Source: Maritimibacter alkaliphilus (GTDB taxonomy: Bacteria > Pseudomonadota > Alphaproteobacteria > Rhodobacterales > Rhodobacteraceae). Taken from it: 64,000 bases of DNA. Positions within the stretch are counted from its first letter, which is position 1. Every line of letters starts with the position of its first letter. The DNA lies in assembly GCF_019801605.1 (NCBI RefSeq), contig NZ_JAHVIT010000002.1:1178001-1242000 (forward strand). The letters are read 5' to 3'. A program made the position numbers and the translations under genes. Below the pieces are notes generated by a model. The model was not told where the DNA came from. It was given only the letters and a program-made list of their open reading frames with translations, and ran no database searches. Below, one piece after another: positions 1-9,286 of this stretch.

Positions 1-683
1 ACGAGTGGCTGAGCTATGCCTCGACCGAGAGCCTGTCCTACTTCATGTTCCAGAAGCCGAAGACCGCCAAGCGGCTTTACTTCGACGTGATCCCGCGGGC
101 GATGGATGAATACCACCAGCAGCTGCGCGCCTTCCCCGATCAGACGATCGAGCAGCAGGTGGCGAACCCGGTGTTCCACATCCACAACGGCGATGTGCCG
201 GCCTCGGACATGGTGGTGCCCTTCTCGATGCTGCTGAACCTCGCCTCGGTCTCCGGGGCGGAGGACAAGGAGGCGCTCTGGGGCTTCATCCGTCGCTATG
301 CGCCCGAGGCCAGCCCCGAGGCGAACCCGCAGATGGATCAGGCCGCGGGCTACGCGGTGCGCTACTACAATGACTTCGTGAAGCCCGAGAAGGTCTTCCG
401 CGCCCCCACCGAGCTGGAGCGCGAGGCGCTGATCGAACTGCGCGATGCGCTGAAGGCCTGGGACGGCCCGGTGGACGACGAGGCGCTGCAATCGGCGGTC
501 TATGCCGCGGGCCGCGAGCGGTTCGATCCGCTGCGCGACTGGTTCAAGGCGCTCTACGAGGTGCTGCTCGGCGCAAGCCAAGGCCCGCGTTTCGGTGGGT
601 TCATCGCCCTTTACGGTATCGAGGAAACCGTTGCGCTGATCGACAAGGGCCTCGCCGGCGAGCTGCTGAGCGACGCCGCCTGA
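1..683 (+). CDS. lysK: Lysine--tRNA ligase, class I (3' part)
   Basis: This is the C-terminal part of a class I lysyl-tRNA synthetase, which charges tRNA-Lys in the cytoplasm. The reading frame is open from base 3 and the 5' end lies outside the window, so about 226 residues of a family of roughly 520-530 are seen. The visible part begins EWLSYASTESLSYFMFQKPK and continues through the alpha-helical anticodon-binding region, with the family-typical FHIHNGDVP and PFSMLLNLASV stretches. The Rossmann catalytic core with its HIGH and KMSKS motifs is upstream and not visible. Class I LysRS is common in alphaproteobacteria, where it replaces the class II enzyme. A strong terminator follows within 30 bases, so this is the last gene of its transcript. 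Confidence 0.93.
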   Translation, partial: EWLSYASTESLSYFMFQKPKTAKRLYFDVIPRAMDEYHQQLRAFPDQTIEQQVANPVFHIHNGDVPASDMVVPFSMLLNLASVSGAEDKEALWGFIRRYAPEASPEANPQMDQAAGYAVRYYNDFVKPEKVFRAPTELEREALIELRDALKAWDGPVDDEALQSAVYAAGRERFDPLRDWFKALYEVLLGASQGPRFGGFIALYGIEETVALIDKGLAGELLSDAA

Positions 684-1088
684 TCCAGAGGGCCGGCTGA
701 TGTGCAAAGGGGCGGTGCGTGGAGACGCGCCGCCCTTTTTGCGTGCGGCAACTGCTGTGGGAGGCGGCGGCCTGTCCCGGTTTCAGCCCGCGGCAGGGGC
801 CACGTCGAGGGCGCCGTTGGGCGTGATGTGCCCCGAGGGGTGCAATTTTCTTCGGCTTCACATCGAGTTGAAGCAGGGGGCGATCCGCTTGAGGGCAGGC
901 GCCGTTCGGCCCGCGTGCGTTGAGCCGGAGGCTGTGGGCAATCGTGATGGAACCCGCCGGAGCCTTGCTGGGAGGCCGGGTTCCGGACCATCCGGGCGAC
1001 CGGCCATGAAACCGATCCGGCTTTCCCCCCGTTGTCAGGGCACAACGCCAGCGACATGGCTAAATGCACTGAATACTTGGAGGATATC
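684..1088. other. Gene-poor intergenic stretch
   Basis: Apart from the lysK terminator, these roughly 400 bases hold no convincing gene. The open frames here overlap each other on both strands, lack good ribosome-binding sites and encode low-complexity Arg/Pro/Ala-rich products typical of GC-rich shadow frames. The 3' end must contain the promoter and leader of the small exported protein that starts at 1089. Confidence 0.6.
710..740 (+). terminator. Rho-independent terminator of lysK
   Basis: An 11-bp stem (710-720 with 725-735, one G-T wobble) closes a GGAG loop and is followed by five T residues at 736-740. It lies 27 bases after the lysK stop codon. Confidence 0.85.
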
Positions 1089-1502
1089 ATGAAAACCCTC
1101 GCACTTGCCGCCGCCCTGACCACCGCCGTTGCAGGCGCCGCTTCGGCCGCCGAAAACGCGAACATCGACGTCACCGGCGCGACCTTCACCCCGGGTGAGA
1201 TCACGTTCCCGGAAGTGACCATCGACCAGCCCGGCTACCTCGTGGTTCACGAAGTCGTGGACGGCAAGCCCGTCGTGCCCGAGTCCGTTGGCCATATGCT
1301 GATCGAGGAAGGCACAACCGACGACGTGACCGTGCCGATCGAAGGTGGCGTGAAGAAGGGCGCCGACTACGTGGCGATGCTGCACTACGAGACCAACGGC
1401 AACACCACCTATGACTTCAAAGGTGGCGAGACGCTGGAAGATGGTCCGGCGATGGCCGCAAGCGGTGAGCCCATCGTTCAGGCCTTCAAGACCCCGATGT
1501 AA
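1089..1502 (+). CDS. Small exported protein, DUF7282-like
   Basis: A 137-residue protein whose function I do not recognise. The ATG at 1089 is preferred over one at 1032 because GGAGG lies 5 bases upstream and the protein then starts directly with a signal peptide (MKTLALAAALTTAVAGAASA, cleaved near residue 20). The mature part is an all-beta-looking domain with the pattern IDVTGATFTPGEITFPEVTI, resembling the DUF7282 family of extracellular or periplasmic domains. It has no Cys and no membrane segment after the signal. It is monocistronic, with a terminator starting 28 bases after its stop. Confidence 0.8.
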   Translation: MKTLALAAALTTAVAGAASAAENANIDVTGATFTPGEITFPEVTIDQPGYLVVHEVVDGKPVVPESVGHMLIEEGTTDDVTVPIEGGVKKGADYVAMLHYETNGNTTYDFKGGETLEDGPAMAASGEPIVQAFKTPM

Positions 1503-1530
1503 GATCGGAGGCCTCCGGACGGAGCGCATC

Positions 1531-1560
1531 GGCCCCCTGCCTTGGCAGGGGGCCTTTCCT
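1531..1560 (+). terminator. Rho-independent terminator
   Basis: A perfect 11-bp inverted repeat (1531-1541 with 1544-1554) is followed by TTT. It ends the transcript of the small exported protein gene. Confidence 0.85.
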
Positions 1561-1627
1561 GTGCGCGGGCAGGCTCTCTCTTTACGCAGGGGAAATTCGG
1601 CCTACCGTTTCCCTAGGAGCAGAGACC

Positions 1628-2035
1628 ATGGCCCGCTTCAGTCCCTATGCCGCAGCCCTGATGATCTGCCTGCCCGCGGCCGTCGCCGCGCAGGACCAGG
1701 CAGAGATCGAGGGCGTCATTTCCGACCAGCTCGGCGCCTTTGTCGCGGGGGATGTGCCCCGCGCCTGGACCCACGCCAGCCCGATGATCCAGAGCCTCTT
1801 CGGCTCGCCCGAGAATTTCGCCCGCATGGTGCGCGAGGGCTATCCCATGGTCTGGGCGCCCAAGCGCCATGACTTCCTCGACCTGCGGGAAGAGGGCGGG
1901 CGGCTCAAGCAACGGGTCATCGTGCGCGATGGCAGGGGCGCGGAATTCGCCCTCGATTACGACATGATCCGCACCCAGAGTGGCTGGAAGATCAACGGCG
2001 TGACCTTCGCGCCCGCACCCGATCCAGCGGTCTGA
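1628..2035 (+). CDS. DUF4864 exported protein
   Basis: A 135-residue protein with a cleavable signal peptide (residues 1-21, ending AVAAQ) and a single compact domain of the DUF4864 type. Visible family features are the helical part with VISDQLGAFVAGD and AWTHASPMIQSLFGSPENFA, and the strand-rich end with WKINGVTF. The fold resembles SnoaL/NTF2-like proteins. No enzymatic function is established and no catalytic residues can be named. The ATG has an AGGAG box 8 bases upstream. It stands alone between a terminator and the beta-helix gene. Confidence 0.85.
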   Translation: MARFSPYAAALMICLPAAVAAQDQAEIEGVISDQLGAFVAGDVPRAWTHASPMIQSLFGSPENFARMVREGYPMVWAPKRHDFLDLREEGGRLKQRVIVRDGRGAEFALDYDMIRTQSGWKINGVTFAPAPDPAV

Positions 2036-2185
2036 CGTTCGCCGTCAGGCAACGCCTACCGTCACGGCGGGGCCAGAGCCCCTTCAGACATCCCTGCTAG
2101 CCCGTTTCCGCCCGCGCCGCCCGGCGCGGGGTCCGGGGAATTGGTCAGCATCGCCCGCAGCGGGGAGATGCGGAAAGGGATGCGA

Positions 2186-4477
2186 ATGAACAAGGCGATC
2201 ACCGAGGGTATCGTTTTCATGCCGAGCACCTTCGAGGAAGGGCTCGACGTCTGGTCCAGCGGCGACGGCACGCCCGGGTCGGATACCTACGAGGGCAGCG
2301 CCAGTGCCGCCTTCGTCCCGGCGGACGCGGATTTCGGCGGCTGCCTCGAACTGCTCAAGGGCGCCTCGACGCAGAAGCTGCGCTACATGGGGCAGACCCC
2401 GATGTCGCCGGGCTGCTACCTGCGGGTCACCGCGCGGGTGAAGGCGGTCAGTGGCAACCTGCCCGCGGTGCGGATCGCGGGCTGGGCCGGCAAGGGCAGC
2501 AATGTCCACGTCAGCGGCGTGACCGAGGTCGGACCCTCCACCACGCTGACGGCCTACGGCGAGGTGGTCGAGGTCACGGCCATCGTGGGCAGCGGCAACC
2601 GCCCCGGGGTCGACATGGTCTGGGGGACCGAGCCTGGGTTCGGCTACTTCGGCCTCGACCTGACCGGCGCGAACGGGGGCGTGGTGCGGATCGACGACAT
2701 CGTCATCGAGGACATCACCAGCGTCTTCCTGCGCGACATGCTGGCCTGGGTCGACGTGCGCGACTATGGCGCCATCGGCGACGGGGTGACCGATGATCTC
2801 GCCGCCTTCGAGGCGGCGGATGCGGCGGCCACCGGGCGCATGGTGATGGTCTCGGCGGGGACCTATCACCTGGCGGACAGCATGACCTTCGAAAGCCGCG
2901 TGCGCTTCGAGGGCACGGTGACGATGCCCGCCGCGGCGGTGCTGTCGCTCCAGAAGGATTTCCACCTGCCGGCCTATATCGACGCCTTCGGGGACGAGGA
3001 ACTGGCCTTCAAGAAGGCCTTCCAGTCGCTGCTGAACAACTCCGGCCACGAGAGCCTCGATCTCTGCGGGCGGCGGATCGCGGTGACGGCACCGATCGAC
3101 ATGCAGGCGGCGGTCAACAACAGGACGAGCTATGCCACCCGGCGCCACATCCGCAACGGCCAGTTCGACAGTCAGGACGGTGCGGCCTGGGATACGGTGA
3201 CGGTAACCTCGCAGGGGACCTACACGCCGTCCAACGCCAATACCCTGACCGGGGTGACCAACGTGGCGAACATCCCCGTGGGCGCCCTGGTGATCGGCAG
3301 CGGCGTGGGCCGCGAGGTCTATGTCACCGCGAAGAACGTCGGCGCCCAGACCGTGACCCTGTCGATGCCGCTCTACGATGCGGCGGGCACCCAGACGTTC
3401 ACCTTCAAGCGGTTCAAGTACCTGCTGGATTTCAGCAACTTCGAGCATCTCGACAAGTTCTCGATGTCGGACATCGAGTTCCAGTGCAACGGCACCTGTT
3501 CGGCCGTCCTGCTGCCGCCCTCGGGGCTGATCTTTCACCTGCGGGATTGCTTCATCACCCGGCCCAAGGATCGGGGCATCACCAGCCATGGCAAAGGCTG
3601 CCAGGGGATGCTGATCGACCGCTGCCAGTTCCTCTCGGACGAAAGTTCGAGCCTGAGCCAGAACCGCGTCGCGATCGGGCTCAACACCAACGCCAACGAC
3701 GTGAAGCTGCGCGACAACCGGGTGGTGCATTTCCGGCATTTCGCCGTCCTCGGGGGCACCGGGTCGATCATCACCGGCAACCACTGGTTCCAGGGCGACA
3801 GCGCCAGCGAGGGTGTGCGCACCGGGGGCATCGTCCTGACCCGGACCAATGCGCGGGCGACGATCAACGGAAACTATATCGACAACAACTTCATCGAATG
3901 GGCGAACGAGCATGACGAGGCGCCGGAGTTCTCCTCCGAGTTCTCGTTCAGCGGGCTGAGCATCACGGACAACATCTTCCTGTCGTCGGACGTGGCGCCG
4001 TGGTTCACCTTCATCGTGGTGAAGCCACACGGCACGGGCCACTACCTGAACGGCATGGCCGTGACGGGGAACATCTTCCGCAACATCCATGGCAATATCG
4101 ACCGGGTGGAATCTGTGGATACGACTTTTGCCGACCTGGACTGGGACAAGGTGAAGAACGTCACCTTCTCGGACAACATGTTCAACGCAGTGACCACCAC
4201 GGTCTCGAACCCGCTGACCCTGAAGCACACCCAGCCCACGCCGGCGGCGGTCTGGACGCTGGACTGCGCGCCCTACCTGCCGTTCGGAGGCTGGGCGCAG
4301 ACGGTGGAATCACTCGTGGCGAACGGCAAGATCGCGACGGTGTCGAACGTGGCGCATTTCGGGATGCCCTATGTGAAGACCAAGGAGGGCGCGAACAAGG
4401 ACAAGGTGTCCCTGACCTGGGAAAGGGACGTCTCGGGCGACGTGACGGTGCTGGTGCGGATCGACGATCCGCTCTGA
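2186..4477 (+). CDS. Pectate-lyase-superfamily beta-helix protein
   Basis: A large protein of 763 residues with a right-handed parallel beta-helix. Around residue 185 it has the hallmark of the Pectate_lyase_3/GH28-related superfamily (VDVRDYGAIGDGVTDDLAAF), followed by many short strand-turn repeats rich in N, D, G and T, such as LRDNRVVHFRHF and ITGNHWFQGD. Residues 1-180 look like a jelly-roll, carbohydrate-binding-like module. Start codons at 2141, 2168, 2180 and 2186 are all possible; 2186 is chosen because GGAAAGGGA lies just upstream. There is no signal peptide, which is unusual for a polysaccharide-acting enzyme. Such folds also occur in phage tailspikes and polysaccharide modifiers. 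No neighbouring polysaccharide or phage genes help to decide. It is convergent with the next gene, one base apart. Confidence 0.75.
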   Translation: MNKAITEGIVFMPSTFEEGLDVWSSGDGTPGSDTYEGSASAAFVPADADFGGCLELLKGASTQKLRYMGQTPMSPGCYLRVTARVKAVSGNLPAVRIAGWAGKGSNVHVSGVTEVGPSTTLTAYGEVVEVTAIVGSGNRPGVDMVWGTEPGFGYFGLDLTGANGGVVRIDDIVIEDITSVFLRDMLAWVDVRDYGAIGDGVTDDLAAFEAADAAATGRMVMVSAGTYHLADSMTFESRVRFEGTVTMPAAAVLSLQKDFHLPAYIDAFGDEELAFKKAFQSLLNNSGHESLDLCGRRIAVTAPIDMQAAVNNRTSYATRRHIRNGQFDSQDGAAWDTVTVTSQGTYTPSNANTLTGVTNVANIPVGALVIGSGVGREVYVTAKNVGAQTVTLSMPLYDAAGTQTFTFKRFKYLLDFSNFEHLDKFSMSDIEFQCNGTCSAVLLPPSGLIFHLRDCFITRPKDRGITSHGKGCQGMLIDRCQFLSDESSSLSQNRVAIGLNTNANDVKLRDNRVVHFRHFAVLGGTGSIITGNHWFQGDSASEGVRTGGIVLTRTNARATINGNYIDNNFIEWANEHDEAPEFSSEFSFSGLSITDNIFLSSDVAPWFTFIVVKPHGTGHYLNGMAVTGNIFRNIHGNIDRVESVDTTFADLDWDKVKNVTFSDNMFNAVTTTVSNPLTLKHTQPTPAAVWTLDCAPYLPFGGWAQTVESLVANGKIATVSNVAHFGMPYVKTKEGANKDKVSLTWERDVSGDVTVLVRIDDPL

Positions 4478-4478
4478 G

Positions 4479-4958
4479 CTAGGCGGCGGCGAGGTCCGCG
4501 GGCGTCAGCCTGTAGGCCTTGCCGAAGCCGCCGTTGAGGAAGGCCGCTTCCACCGCGAAGCGGCAGAAGAAGAAATCGGCAAACCCGATGTAGAGCTTCG
4601 ATTTCGGGCGTTGGGCAAGGTAGTGTTCGGCCAGAGCCGGGTAGGCGTCGTCTCCCTGCCGCACGAAGTCCGCCCGCGCCTGGATCGTCAGCCGCGGGTG
4701 GGTGAGCGGATCGCCCTTGTCGCCCGGCTCCCCCAGCAGGAGGGAACAGCGCGGATCGGCTGACAGTGCCTGGCTGTGCTGCGACAGGGTCGAGATCAGC
4801 GTGAGCGGCTGGCCATCCGGCGCGGTGGCAAGGGCGACGCGGGTCACCATCGGGTGCCCGTCGAGGAGCACGCCAAGCGCGCCGAAGCTGGCCTCGGCGA
4901 TCAGGCTGCGGGCGAGGGCACGGGCCTCGTCATCGGTGGGGCGGATCGGGTCCTTCAT
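4479..4958 (-). CDS. Pyridoxamine 5'-phosphate oxidase-like FMN-binding protein
   Basis: A 159-residue protein of the FMN-binding split-barrel superfamily, close to the HugZ/PNPOx-related branch. The N-terminal helix (ARALARSLIAEASFGALGVL) leads into the barrel strand MVTRVALATAPDG, and LISTLSQHSQALSADPRCSLL matches the segment that contacts the flavin phosphate in this family. It ends with KLYIGFADFFFCRF, typical of the haem-utilisation-like group. Full HugZ proteins have an extra C-terminal domain that is absent here, so a haem role cannot be claimed. It is a cytoplasmic flavoprotein of unknown substrate, transcribed alone. Confidence 0.82.
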   Translation of the reverse strand: MKDPIRPTDDEARALARSLIAEASFGALGVLLDGHPMVTRVALATAPDGQPLTLISTLSQHSQALSADPRCSLLLGEPGDKGDPLTHPRLTIQARADFVRQGDDAYPALAEHYLAQRPKSKLYIGFADFFFCRFAVEAAFLNGGFGKAYRLTPADLAAA

Positions 4959-5018
4959 CGGGCGGAGAGTAGCAGCGGCGGGGGTGGGCGCAAGACCGGG
5001 GGCTAAATCGGGTGCGGG

Positions 5019-5678
5019 TCAGAACTCGTGCCAGAAGCCGAGCTTGAACCGGTATTCATCGCCGCTGACCAGCTCGTGAAAGGCACCTATATCGAGGCGC
5101 AGACCCGGCCGTAGCCCGATCGCGGCAGAGGCGCCGAGCCAGGCAAATCCCGGGGTCTCCCACGGCTTGCCCGAGAGAAGCTGGGCATAGACCTTGGGAC
5201 CTTCCCCGAAGGAGAGCCCAAAGGTTACATCCATCTGTAGATGAGCGCCCGTGAGATCCGGCGTCGAGAACCCGGCAACGTCGACGTTGAACCAGCCCCG
5301 CCCGCGGGCCCAGGCGAAGCCCTTGCCATAGGCCGCCCCGAGGCGCAGCGTGGCGGCGCTGCCGATCCAGCCGAGGCCCATGTCCCAGGCGAGGTGGCGG
5401 TCGTTCTTCTCGGGCACCAGCACGTAGCGCAGGGAGGCCACGGCCTTGGCCTCACCGCTGACCGACTGGCCGATGTCGAGCACCAGCGTCCCGGACGCGG
5501 ACACGCCCAACTCATGATAGTAGGCCATGCTGCGCAGGCGGTCGTCCGGCGTCACGTGCAGCCGGTAGGAGCCGGCAATGAACTGCCGTCCTTCGCCCCG
5601 GGGCCACGCCCCCGCCAGTGCCGGCCCGGCCAGCAGCAGCAGGGCAGGCAGAAGTGCCGTCAGACCCTTGCGCCGCAT
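5019..5678 (-). CDS. Exported protein, probable beta-barrel
   Basis: A 219-residue protein with a clear signal peptide (MRRKGLTALLPALLLLAGPALAG). The mature part alternates polar and aromatic or hydrophobic residues in short strands and ends in an aromatic (…GFWHEF), the pattern of a small outer-membrane beta-barrel. I do not recognise a named family. Strands such as YHELGVSASGTLVLDIG and EYRFKLGFWHEF suggest 8-10 strands. It is transcribed towards the flavoprotein gene, 60 bases from it, and could share a transcript with it. Confidence 0.7.
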   Translation of the reverse strand: MRRKGLTALLPALLLLAGPALAGAWPRGEGRQFIAGSYRLHVTPDDRLRSMAYYHELGVSASGTLVLDIGQSVSGEAKAVASLRYVLVPEKNDRHLAWDMGLGWIGSAATLRLGAAYGKGFAWARGRGWFNVDVAGFSTPDLTGAHLQMDVTFGLSFGEGPKVYAQLLSGKPWETPGFAWLGASAAIGLRPGLRLDIGAFHELVSGDEYRFKLGFWHEF

Positions 5679-5799
5679 CCTGGCCCTCCGCGTTCCCCGC
5701 AGCCTCGCGGGAATTGGTTAACAAGGCGCTAACGGCGGCGGAGGAAGGGGGGCGCGAGGCGGTTCGGAAGGGGCTCCCACCTCTTCAAGTCCGTGGTCC

Positions 5800-6501
5800 T
5801 CAGGCGGCGACGGTGCGGGCGTCTGCGGTGGCGGGCAGGCCCAGCCGGTAGCCCTGTCCGAAGCTGGTCTGGATCAGGTCGTCCGGCGCCCCCATTGTCT
5901 CCAGCTTGGCGCGGATGCGGCAGATGTAGACGTCGATGATCTTGGGATCGGGCTCATCCTCCCAGGCGTAGAGCTGCGACATGATCTGTTCGCGCGTCAC
6001 CAGCGTGCCGCCGCGCAGGGCCAGCATCTCGATCAGCTCGTATTCCAGCCGGGTCAGATGCAGCCGGTCCCCGCCTACGTCGACATTCTGCCAACTGAGG
6101 TTCACGCGCACGCCCTCCCGTTCGACCAGCGGATTGGGCAGGCCGTGGGCGCGGCGGATATAGGCCCGCAGCTGCGCCACGGTTTCGCGCGGGACATCGG
6201 GCCAATCGGCCACGTCGTCCGCCCCCAGCCGCATCAGTCGGGCGCGCTGTTCCGGATCGACCCGGCGGGAGAAGACGCAGATCGGCAGCTTGGGCTGGCT
6301 GTGGCGCAGGGCGATGACCGCCTCGCTGATGGTCATGTCGGGCAGGTCGGTGTCCAGCAGGATCGCGTTCTGCTGGCCGCTGCGGGCATATTCCAGCACC
6401 TCCGCCGCATCCCGCGCGCCGGTCACGAAGAAGCCGGCGTCGCGCATCGTCTTGGCGAGGATCGCCATGTTCCAGTTGGTTTCAGACATCAGAAGGCGCA
6501 T
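5800..6501 (-). CDS. CtrA-like OmpR-family response regulator with atypical receiver
   Basis: A 233-residue response regulator. Residues 1-115 form a receiver domain with phospho-acceptor Asp50 in AILLDTDLPDM. Residues about 130-225 form a winged-helix DNA-binding domain very close to that of CtrA (REQIMSQLYAWEDEPDPKII, then a short DVYICRIRAKLE stretch). The receiver departs from the rule: the acidic pair after strand 1 is replaced by SET (residues 6-8), and the invariant Lys after strand 5 (K-P in normal receivers) is Trp100. This points to weak or no classical phosphorylation. The ATG at 6501 has AAAGGA 7 bases upstream; upstream in-frame ATGs lack this. No partner kinase is adjacent. It is a CtrA paralogue, not CtrA itself. 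Confidence 0.85.
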   Translation of the reverse strand: MRLLMSETNWNMAILAKTMRDAGFFVTGARDAAEVLEYARSGQQNAILLDTDLPDMTISEAVIALRHSQPKLPICVFSRRVDPEQRARLMRLGADDVADWPDVPRETVAQLRAYIRRAHGLPNPLVEREGVRVNLSWQNVDVGGDRLHLTRLEYELIEMLALRGGTLVTREQIMSQLYAWEDEPDPKIIDVYICRIRAKLETMGAPDDLIQTSFGQGYRLGLPATADARTVAA

Positions 6502-6754
6502 CGTCCGGTCCTTTCGCTGAAGGGCAGGCGCTGCGCGGCGATGGGGGCCGGTCAGCGGCCCACACCGTGTTGAATTGTCCGCGCCCGGGTCTGGCGGGCG
6601 CAAGGAATGGATAACCGAAACCGGGTGCGGCCGTCCCCTATCCGAAAGGATAAAATGCCGTCTTTCTGGTGGGTTGGTTAACGGGTGGCGCTTGGGGCGT
6701 GGCTGGCTGCCGACACCCCCAGCCCCCATTTCCCGGCCCCCAATTCCCCGGCCC

Positions 6755-8932
6755 CTACCGCTTCTTGCGCTTCACGTTCCCACCCCGCTGGCCCGGACGC
6801 CCGGCGGTCGAGCGGCCGCGCTTGCCGGTCTCGGCCTCGACGGCGGCCTCGATCGCGGATTGCCGCGCCATGGGATCGTCCGACACCGCGAGGTCCACGG
6901 CCTCCAGCCGCTTGACCTCGTCCCGCAGCCGCGCGGCCTCCTCGAACTCGAGGTTCTCGGCGGCCTTGCGCATCTGGTCGCGCAGCCCGTCGAGATGGGC
7001 CTGAAGGTTCGCGCCCGCCAGCGGCTTGTCGACCTTGGCGGTCACGCGGTTCATGTCCACATCGCCCTGGTAGAGCCCGGCGAGGATGTCCTCGACGTTC
7101 TTCTTCACCGTGGCGGGTGTGATCCCGTGTTCCTCGTTGTAGGCGATCTGCTTCTCGCGCCGGCGGTCCGTCTCGGCCATGGCGCGTTCCATGGAGCCGG
7201 TGATCCGGTCGGCGTACATGATCACCCGGCCATCGGCGTTCCGGGCCGCGCGGCCGATGGTCTGCACCAGCGAGGTCTCGGAGCGCAGGAAGCCCTCCTT
7301 GTCGGCGTCCAGAATGGCCACCAGCCCGCATTCGGGAATGTCGAGCCCCTCGCGCAGCAGGTTGATCCCGATCAGCACGTCGAAGGCCCCGAGCCGCAGG
7401 TCGCGCAGGATCTCGATCCGCTCCAGCGTGTCGATGTCGGAATGCATGTAGCGCACCTTGATGCCCTGCTCGTGCATATACTCGGTCAGGTCCTCGGCCA
7501 TGCGCTTGGTCAGCGTGGTGCAGAGTGTGCGATAGCCCTCGGCGGTGACCTTGCGGACCTCGTCCAGCAGGTCGTCCACCTGCGTGTTGACGGGGCGGAT
7601 CTCCACCATCGGGTCCAGCAGGCCGGTGGGGCGGATGACCTGTTCGGTGAAGACACCGCCGGTCTGCTCCATCTCCCAGTTGCCGGGGGTCGCGGAGACG
7701 AAGACTGACTGCGGGCGCATGGCGTCCCATTCCTCGAACTTGAGGGGGCGGTTGTCCATGCAGGAGGGCAGGCGGAAGCCATGCTCTGCCAGCGTGAACT
7801 TGCGCCGGTAGTCCCCCCGGTACATGCCGCCGATCTGCGGCACGGTGACGTGGCTCTCGTCCGCGAAGACGATGGCATTGTCGGGGATGAACTCGAAGAG
7901 GGTGGGGGGCGGCTCACCGGGGGCGCGGCCCGTCAGGTAGCGCGAGTAGTTCTCGATCCCGTTGCAGACGCCGGTGGCCTCCAGCATCTCGATGTCGAAA
8001 TTGGTGCGCTGCTCCAGCCGCTGCGCCTCCAGCAGCTTGCCTTCGCCCACCAGTTGGTCGAGCCGCTGGCGCAGCTCCTTCTTGATGTTGATCACCGCCT
8101 GATTCATCGTGGGCTTGGGCGTCACGTAGTGGCTGTTCGCATAGACGCGGATCTGGTCGAAGGTATCGGTCTTCTCGCCGGTCAGCGGGTCGAACTCCGT
8201 GATGCTTTCCAGATCCTCGCCGAAGAAGGACAGCCGCCACGCCCGGTCCTCCAGGTGCGCCGGAAAGATCTCGAGGCTGTCGCCGCGCACCCGGAACGAG
8301 CCGCGCTGGAAGGCGTGGTCGTTGCGCTTGTACTGCTGCGCCACGAGGTCCGCGATCACCTGCCGCTGGTCATAGACGGAGCCGACCTTCAGGTCCTGCG
8401 TCATCGCCCCGTAGGTCTCGACCGAACCGATACCGTAGATGCAGGAGACCGAGGCCACGATGATCACGTCGTCCCGTTCCAGCAGCGCCCGGGTGGCCGA
8501 GTGGCGCATCCGGTCGATCTGCTCGTTGATCTGGGATTCCTTCTCGATATAGGTGTCCGAGCGCGGCACATAGGCCTCGGGCTGGTAGTAGTCGTAGTAG
8601 GACACGAAGTACTCGACCGCGTTGTCCGGGAAGAACCCCTTGAACTCGCCATAAAGCTGCGCCGCCAGCGTCTTGTTGGGCGCGAGGATGATGGCGGGGC
8701 GCTGCGTTTCCTCGATCACCTTGGCCATGGTGAAGGTCTTGCCGGTGCCTGTGGCCCCCAGCAGCACCTGCTCGCGTTCGCCGCTCAGGACCCCTGACGT
8801 GAGCTCCTTGATCGCGGTGGGCTGGTCGCCGGCCGGGGCGAAGCTGGTGTTCATGACCAGCTGCCGTCCGCCCTCCAGCTTGGGACGGGCACGGACGTCG
8901 ACTTCAGGACCTAGGAGATTGCTGTCGGGCAT
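6755..8932 (-). CDS. uvrB: UvrABC system protein B
   Basis: Full-length UvrB (725 residues), the damage-verifying helicase-like subunit of nucleotide excision repair. Visible motifs are Walker [11 protein letters not shown] near residue 58, the damage-probing beta-hairpin with [37 protein letters not shown], motif [11 protein letters not shown], and a C-terminal UVR domain ([15 protein letters not shown]) that contacts UvrC. The tail is short and basic (VKRKKR). The gene is monocistronic. A GATC-N7-GTTC element 28-42 bases before the start resembles the SOS boxes of Rhodobacter relatives, so LexA control is likely but not shown. Confidence 0.97.
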   Translation of the reverse strand: MPDSNLLGPEVDVRARPKLEGGRQLVMNTSFAPAGDQPTAIKELTSGVLSGEREQVLLGATGTGKTFTMAKVIEETQRPAIILAPNKTLAAQLYGEFKGFFPDNAVEYFVSYYDYYQPEAYVPRSDTYIEKESQINEQIDRMRHSATRALLERDDVIIVASVSCIYGIGSVETYGAMTQDLKVGSVYDQRQVIADLVAQQYKRNDHAFQRGSFRVRGDSLEIFPAHLEDRAWRLSFFGEDLESITEFDPLTGEKTDTFDQIRVYANSHYVTPKPTMNQAVINIKKELRQRLDQLVGEGKLLEAQRLEQRTNFDIEMLEATGVCNGIENYSRYLTGRAPGEPPPTLFEFIPDNAIVFADESHVTVPQIGGMYRGDYRRKFTLAEHGFRLPSCMDNRPLKFEEWDAMRPQSVFVSATPGNWEMEQTGGVFTEQVIRPTGLLDPMVEIRPVNTQVDDLLDEVRKVTAEGYRTLCTTLTKRMAEDLTEYMHEQGIKVRYMHSDIDTLERIEILRDLRLGAFDVLIGINLLREGLDIPECGLVAILDADKEGFLRSETSLVQTIGRAARNADGRVIMYADRITGSMERAMAETDRRREKQIAYNEEHGITPATVKKNVEDILAGLYQGDVDMNRVTAKVDKPLAGANLQAHLDGLRDQMRKAAENLEFEEAARLRDEVKRLEAVDLAVSDDPMARQSAIEAAVEAETGKRGRSTAGRPGQRGGNVKRKKR

Positions 8933-9286
8933 GGGTGATTCCTCTCGAAACCCGAATCTGATCTGTTTTTGTTCTACTTCAACCCCCGACTTTCCCGATC
9001 ATGGCAAGCTTTAATGTGCAGCCTCTCTGCACCTTTAAGGGGTTAACCATCTGGCGAGATTGAATTGTCCAAAAATCGCTCTGGTAGAAAAATAATAGTT
9101 GTTGCAGCGCAGCATCTGCTGACGTTACGTTTTACAGGCAAGCAGCAGACTTGGCTGTCTTTGGTGCTGCGACACCCACCCCTCGCTCCCAGCAGGGCCG
9201 GAGACAGCCAAGGCTTGCACCTGGCTTTCCCCCTTGCTCCAGCGCTGATTTTTGACGATATAAAACACGTCAAGAGGAGTAGCCTG
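8933..9286. other. Divergent intergenic region between uvrB and the complex I accessory gene
   Basis: These 354 bases separate two divergent genes and should hold both promoters. They are richer in A and T than the rest of the window, especially 8960-9130. A short perfect repeat (GTGCAG…CTGCAC) near 9016-9032 could form a small hairpin. No RNA gene or credible small reading frame was recognised. Confidence 0.5.
8960..8974 (-). promoter_or_regulatory. Putative LexA/SOS box of uvrB
   Basis: The + strand reads GATC-TGTTTTT-GTTC, two 4-base half sites 7 bases apart with a T-rich spacer. The alphaproteobacterial LexA site is GTTC-N7-GTTC and the Rhodobacter sphaeroides variant is GTTC-N7-GATC. 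This site has the right spacing, but one half site departs from each consensus. It sits where a repressor would block uvrB transcription. Confidence 0.45.

Noticed and set aside
601..1222. Long minus-strand reading frames over the lysK end and the leader of the small exported protein
   Set aside because: They are Arg/Ala/Pro-rich, lack ribosome-binding sites and lie opposite well-supported genes; typical of GC-rich shadow frames.
2084..4228. A 714-codon minus-strand frame opposite the beta-helix gene
   Set aside because: Its product is a His/Arg/Val/Gly-rich shadow without domain motifs, while the plus strand encodes a recognisable fold.
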